Program-made: the position numbers and the translations under genes
Part shown: piece by piece, positions 60,809-64,000 of the stretch
Position numbering within the stretch: the stretch's first letter is position 1
How the letters are laid out: each line of letters opens with the position of its first letter
The notes under the pieces: generated by a model
The model's database searches: none
What the model was told of the DNA's origin: nothing
The model's input: only the letters and a program-made list of their open reading frames with translations
Source of the DNA: an uncultured Clostridia bacterium
GTDB taxonomy: Bacteria; Bacillota; Clostridia; Oscillospirales; Ruminococcaceae
DNA length: 64,000 bases
Assembly: GCA_944382845.1 (NCBI GenBank)
Contig: CALWNN010000082.1
Span: forward strand, 62,001-126,000
Direction: 5' to 3'

Positions 60809-63406
60809 TCAGTTCATAGCCTGTCTTTCAAGCCACTGATCCTTTGTAATAAGCACCTTTCTTGGCTTTGAGCCATCGGGAGGACCTATTACTCCCATTC
60901 GTTCCATTTCGTCCATTACTCTTGCGGCTCTTCCGTAACCGAGTTTTAATCTTCTCTGCAGATACGAAGTTGAAGCCTGTCCATTTTCGATAACAGCTTC
61001 AACCGCCTCTTCAAACATGGGATCAAATTCCTCTTGTGCGTCGTTATCAGACAACTGCGCCGCAGACTTTTCACCCTTAATGGCAGGAAGATTATTTTCG
61101 ATCTCCTCAATAACGCTTTCATCATATTCGGCTGTAATCTGATTTTTAAGGAAGTTCACAACATCTCTTACCTCGTTTGTCGCAACAAAGCTTCCCTGAA
61201 TACGAAGCGGCTTGTCCATTCCAACAGGCATATAAAGCATATCTCCGTAACCTAAAAGCTTTTCGGCTCCGCCCGAATCAAGTATAACTCGCGAGTCTGT
61301 AAAGTTTGAAACCTTAAGAGCAACACGGCTTGGGATATTTGATTTTATAAGACCTGTGATAACATCGACTCTCGGCGACTGAGTAGCGATAATAAGGTGC
61401 ATACCTGCGGCTCTTGCCTTTTGAGCTATACGAAGAACAGACTGTTCTACTTCTTTCGAGGCAACCATCATAAGGTCTGCAAACTCGTCGATTATAACAA
61501 CTATCTGGGGCATCTTCGCAAAGCCCTCTTTTTCCTCACAAAGCTTATTGTATTCTTTAAGATCCCTTACCCCCGTCTCCGCAAAGGTCGTATATCGCTT
61601 TTCCATTTCAATCACGGCCCAGTTTAAAGCTCCCGCGGCTTTTCTCGGGTCTGTTACAACAGGGATAAGAAGATGAGGTATTCCGTTATATATCGGAAAT
61701 TCAACTTGTTTTGGGTCGATAAGTATAAGCTTTACATCATCAGGTGAAGCGTGGTAAAGAATATTTATGATAATCGAGTTTGTAAACACTGATTTACCTG
61801 AGCCTGTGGTACCTGCAACAAGAAGGTGAGGCATTGTCGCAATATTTCCCACAACTATCTTTCCCTCGATATCACGGCCAACAGCAAAAGTAAGCTTACC
61901 GTCAGAGCTTTTGTATTCATCGCTTTCGATAAGTTCTCTTATAGAAACGGTATCTCTTGTTTTATTTGGGATTTCAACTCCGACTGCGGCTTTTCCGGGG
62001 ATAGGAGCTTCCATTCTTACTCCCTTAGCGGCAAGATTCAGAGCAATATCATCGGAAAGCCCGGTGATACGGCTTACTTTAACTCCTGCGGCAGGCTGAA
62101 GCTCATATCTTGTAACGGAAGGACCTCTTGATATACCGACTATCCTGCACTGTATGCCAAAGCTTTGAAGAGTTGAAACAAGTGTGTCGGATTTACTTTG
62201 TATCTCGTGCTGAATTTCTTTAGGATCTGAATTATTTTTGGCATAGTTTAAAAGTGTGACCGGCGGAGCTTTATAAACCGCCGTTGAGGAATCCTTGTCA
62301 AAAAATGTTGTCTGACCGTCGCTTTCAACATATATCGGATTTATAGAAGGTTCATGTTTCTTTTCGGCAACGGCAGTCTTTATTATTTCGGCAAGCGCCT
62401 TATCTTCCTTTTTCTTTTCAAGAGGAACGGTTTCTCTGTTTTTGGCGGAAGCGTCATTATTGTTTTCCTTCTTACCGGGAGTGTTCAGTGTAGTTTTTCC
62501 CGAAAGAACTATATCCAGTTCCGGATCGTGTTTAACTCTGTCAACAGTATGAGTGTCAGCAATATTGTCATCATCATGTTCCTCACCGGCGTCATCGTCG
62601 TTCTGAATATATTTTGCGACGTCGATACGTTTATTTTTTCTTTCCTCTCTGGAAATCGTTTCGGGAGGTATTCTGGATCCTTTCGGCTTTGATCTTTCAG
62701 TCTTAGCCGCCTTGGCTTCTTCCTTTTCCTGCTCCTCACGCAAAAGCTCTCTCTGATGAGCCTTTTCGGCAGCGGCGGCAGAACGTTCTTCTCCGTCCTG
62801 TCTCATAGCCTTATATCCCTTTCTGAACGGCGAGGATAAAAACCTGAAAAAGTCGATAAGGGTTAAGTTTGTAAGGAGCATTATAAATGTAAAAGCAAGA
62901 AGAACAATAATTATTGTAGCTCCCGTGCGTTTAAACAAAGCAAGCAGCGGCCAGCCTATAACAGCTGAAAAAAATCCGCCTCCTCTAAGCTTTGTGCCGT
63001 CGGAATACAGTCCGGCAAGCTTTTTAAAAAAGCTTCCTCCGACAACTTCACCTACGCCGAGTATCTGGAAAAATCCGCAGAGCAAAAACAACAGAACTAT
63101 CCCCTGAATCACCTTTGAAATAACAGCGTTTGAAGACTTATCAAGGGCAATCATAATTGAAACATATATAATAAGCGGACCCACGAAAAAGGACGACATT
63201 CCGAAAAGTCCTCTGAATGCAAGATAAAGATCATTCCAGAGTCCTCCGCCCTCGATAAAAGTTATAAACAACACAAGAATGCCCACAGAAAAAAGTATGT
63301 ACGACCAGAATCTCCTGCTTTCATTGCTGCGACATTGCTGAGCTTTTGCTGCCGGTTTTCTTGTAGTTGTTCTTTTGTCAGCTGTTTTTTTCTTTGCAGC
63401 AGGCAT
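60809..63406 (-). CDS. ftsK: DNA translocase FtsK/SpoIIIE
   Basis: An 865-residue translocase. Four to five transmembrane helices lie in residues 30-190, followed by a charged linker (about 200-400) of Lys/Glu and Asp-rich sequence. The motor domain has Walker A GTTGSGKSVF and Walker B VVIIDEFADLMM. The C-terminal gamma winged helix (STSYLQRRLKLGYGRAARVMDEMER) recognises KOPS/SRS-type sequences. It pumps chromosomal DNA through the septum at division and, in spore formers, into the forespore. GGAGG precedes the ATG. Confidence 0.95.
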   Translation of the reverse strand: MPAAKKKTADKRTTTRKPAAKAQQCRSNESRRFWSYILFSVGILVLFITFIEGGGLWNDLYLAFRGLFGMSSFFVGPLIIYVSIMIALDKSSNAVISKVIQGIVLLFLLCGFFQILGVGEVVGGSFFKKLAGLYSDGTKLRGGGFFSAVIGWPLLALFKRTGATIIIVLLAFTFIMLLTNLTLIDFFRFLSSPFRKGYKAMRQDGEERSAAAAEKAHQRELLREEQEKEEAKAAKTERSKPKGSRIPPETISREERKNKRIDVAKYIQNDDDAGEEHDDDNIADTHTVDRVKHDPELDIVLSGKTTLNTPGKKENNNDASAKNRETVPLEKKKEDKALAEIIKTAVAEKKHEPSINPIYVESDGQTTFFDKDSSTAVYKAPPVTLLNYAKNNSDPKEIQHEIQSKSDTLVSTLQSFGIQCRIVGISRGPSVTRYELQPAAGVKVSRITGLSDDIALNLAAKGVRMEAPIPGKAAVGVEIPNKTRDTVSIRELIESDEYKSSDGKLTFAVGRDIEGKIVVGNIATMPHLLVAGTTGSGKSVFTNSIIINILYHASPDDVKLILIDPKQVEFPIYNGIPHLLIPVVTDPRKAAGALNWAVIEMEKRYTTFAETGVRDLKEYNKLCEEKEGFAKMPQIVVIIDEFADLMMVASKEVEQSVLRIAQKARAAGMHLIIATQSPRVDVITGLIKSNIPSRVALKVSNFTDSRVILDSGGAEKLLGYGDMLYMPVGMDKPLRIQGSFVATNEVRDVVNFLKNQITAEYDESVIEEIENNLPAIKGEKSAAQLSDNDAQEEFDPMFEEAVEAVIENGQASTSYLQRRLKLGYGRAARVMDEMERMGVIGPPDGSKPRKVLITKDQWLERQAMN

Positions 63407-63433
63407 TGCCTTTCCTCCCAGTTTTAAGTCAGA

Positions 63434-64000
63434 TTAAAAAGTTATCGGATGTCCTATTATTTTTTCTATAATTGAAATGATTATTACAACAACTCCGAGA
63501 ATTGCGGTATAGTATGCAAAAATCTTGAATTTATCGGACTTTACAAGCCAGTTTACCATTTTTATAGCGCAGACGCCGACTATTGCGGCAACAACAAATC
63601 CTATTATGTACGGTGCAGGTTCAAAGGTAAGTCCCGTAGCGGCTGCGTCCTTTACTTCAAGTATACAGCCTGCAAAAATTGCAGGGATACCAAGAATGAA
63701 TGAATATCTTACTGCGGTCTCTCTTGAAAATCCGGTAAAAAGTCCGCTTGAGATAGTTGATCCGGATCTCGAAACGCCCGGAAGGAGAGCGACTGCCTGG
63801 AAAAATCCAACTGTAAGAGCGTCGTTTACAGTAATATCTCCAGCCTTTTTATTTCCCTTTTTGCACATATCCGAAAGCATAAGGATAATTGCCGTATAGA
63901 TAAAACAAACACCCTCAGCCATGATAGATGAGTCTTCTGCAAAGCCCTCAAAGAAATCTTTGAAAAAGTAAAACGGAATAAGCACTGCGCAGGAAATTAT
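63434..64000 (-). CDS. uppP: Undecaprenyl-diphosphatase UppP (BacA), 5' end outside window
   Basis: The frame is open to the right window edge, so the first part, about one third of the protein, is missing. The remaining 188 residues contain the signature PGVSRSGST and five hydrophobic segments, ending HPITF. UppP dephosphorylates undecaprenyl diphosphate to recycle the lipid carrier for peptidoglycan and for the capsule made by the locus at 12-32 kb, and gives bacitracin tolerance. It lies 27 bases before ftsK. Confidence 0.93.
   Translation of the reverse strand: MISCAVLIPFYFFKDFFEGFAEDSSIMAEGVCFIYTAIILMLSDMCKKGNKKAGDITVNDALTVGFFQAVALLPGVSRSGSTISSGLFTGFSRETAVRYSFILGIPAIFAGCILEVKDAAATGLTFEPAPYIIGFVVAAIVGVCAIKMVNWLVKSDKFKIFAYYTAILGVVVIIISIIEKIIGHPITF

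Overview
This window looks like a chromosomal segment of a low-to-moderate GC clostridial Firmicute, most likely a Ruminococcus-like gut or rumen fibre degrader. The support is a GH26 beta-mannanase, paired ECF sigma/anti-sigma modules (one RsgI-like), a BceRSAB-type module, NfnAB, and the clostridial fusions IspH-S1 and Cmk-PlsC. The species assignment is inference. No rRNA is present; there is one tRNA, tRNA-Leu(CAA).

Layout. 1-11.7 kb is accessory: the 3' end of a mannanase gene, tRNA-Leu followed by integrase and IS3 debris, two sigma/anti-sigma modules on the minus strand, a two-component system with its ABC transporter, a tape-measure-like fragment and a zinc-ribbon protein. 11.9-32.1 kb is a minus-strand capsule/exopolysaccharide locus. 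It opens at the right with an initiating sugar-phosphate transferase behind a consensus promoter. It then contains GT8, GT4 and acyltransferase genes (some decayed), a CDP-6-deoxyhexose branch (rfbF, rfbG, reductase, epimerase), an EpsG-type polymerase, a GT2, a sialyltransferase-like enzyme, an asparagine-synthase-like enzyme, a pyruvyltransferase and a flippase. It ends with a three-gene CMP-ulosonate cassette: KdsB, an aldolase fusion and KdsC. 32.3-64 kb is mostly housekeeping: hflX, nfnAB, gdhA, rRNA methyltransferases, a class A PBP, ispH-S1, cmk-plsC, a sirtuin, a radical SAM protein, ftsK and uppP.

The strongest unusual signal is at 40.98-47.6 kb. feoB, the ferrous iron transporter, is cut into two intact halves by a 4,293-bp segment carrying a serine recombinase, an NlpC/P60 hydrolase and an RlmD-type methyltransferase. 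Both junctions carry the same 9-bp sequence, GACCATGTG. Joining the halves through it restores a continuous, in-frame FeoB of about 695 residues. This looks like a gene-interrupting integrative element whose precise excision would regenerate the host gene.

A second signal is a dispersed family of 170-300 bp elements, five copies, built from chains of hairpins. Several stems differ between copies by compensating changes, which points to a conserved folded RNA or structured repeat. A third is the ulosonate cassette: it lacks KdsA/NeuB and instead has a DRE-TIM aldolase fused to a domain resembling sialyltransferase or DUF115 folds, so it may make a non-standard 3-deoxy-2-ulosonic sugar.
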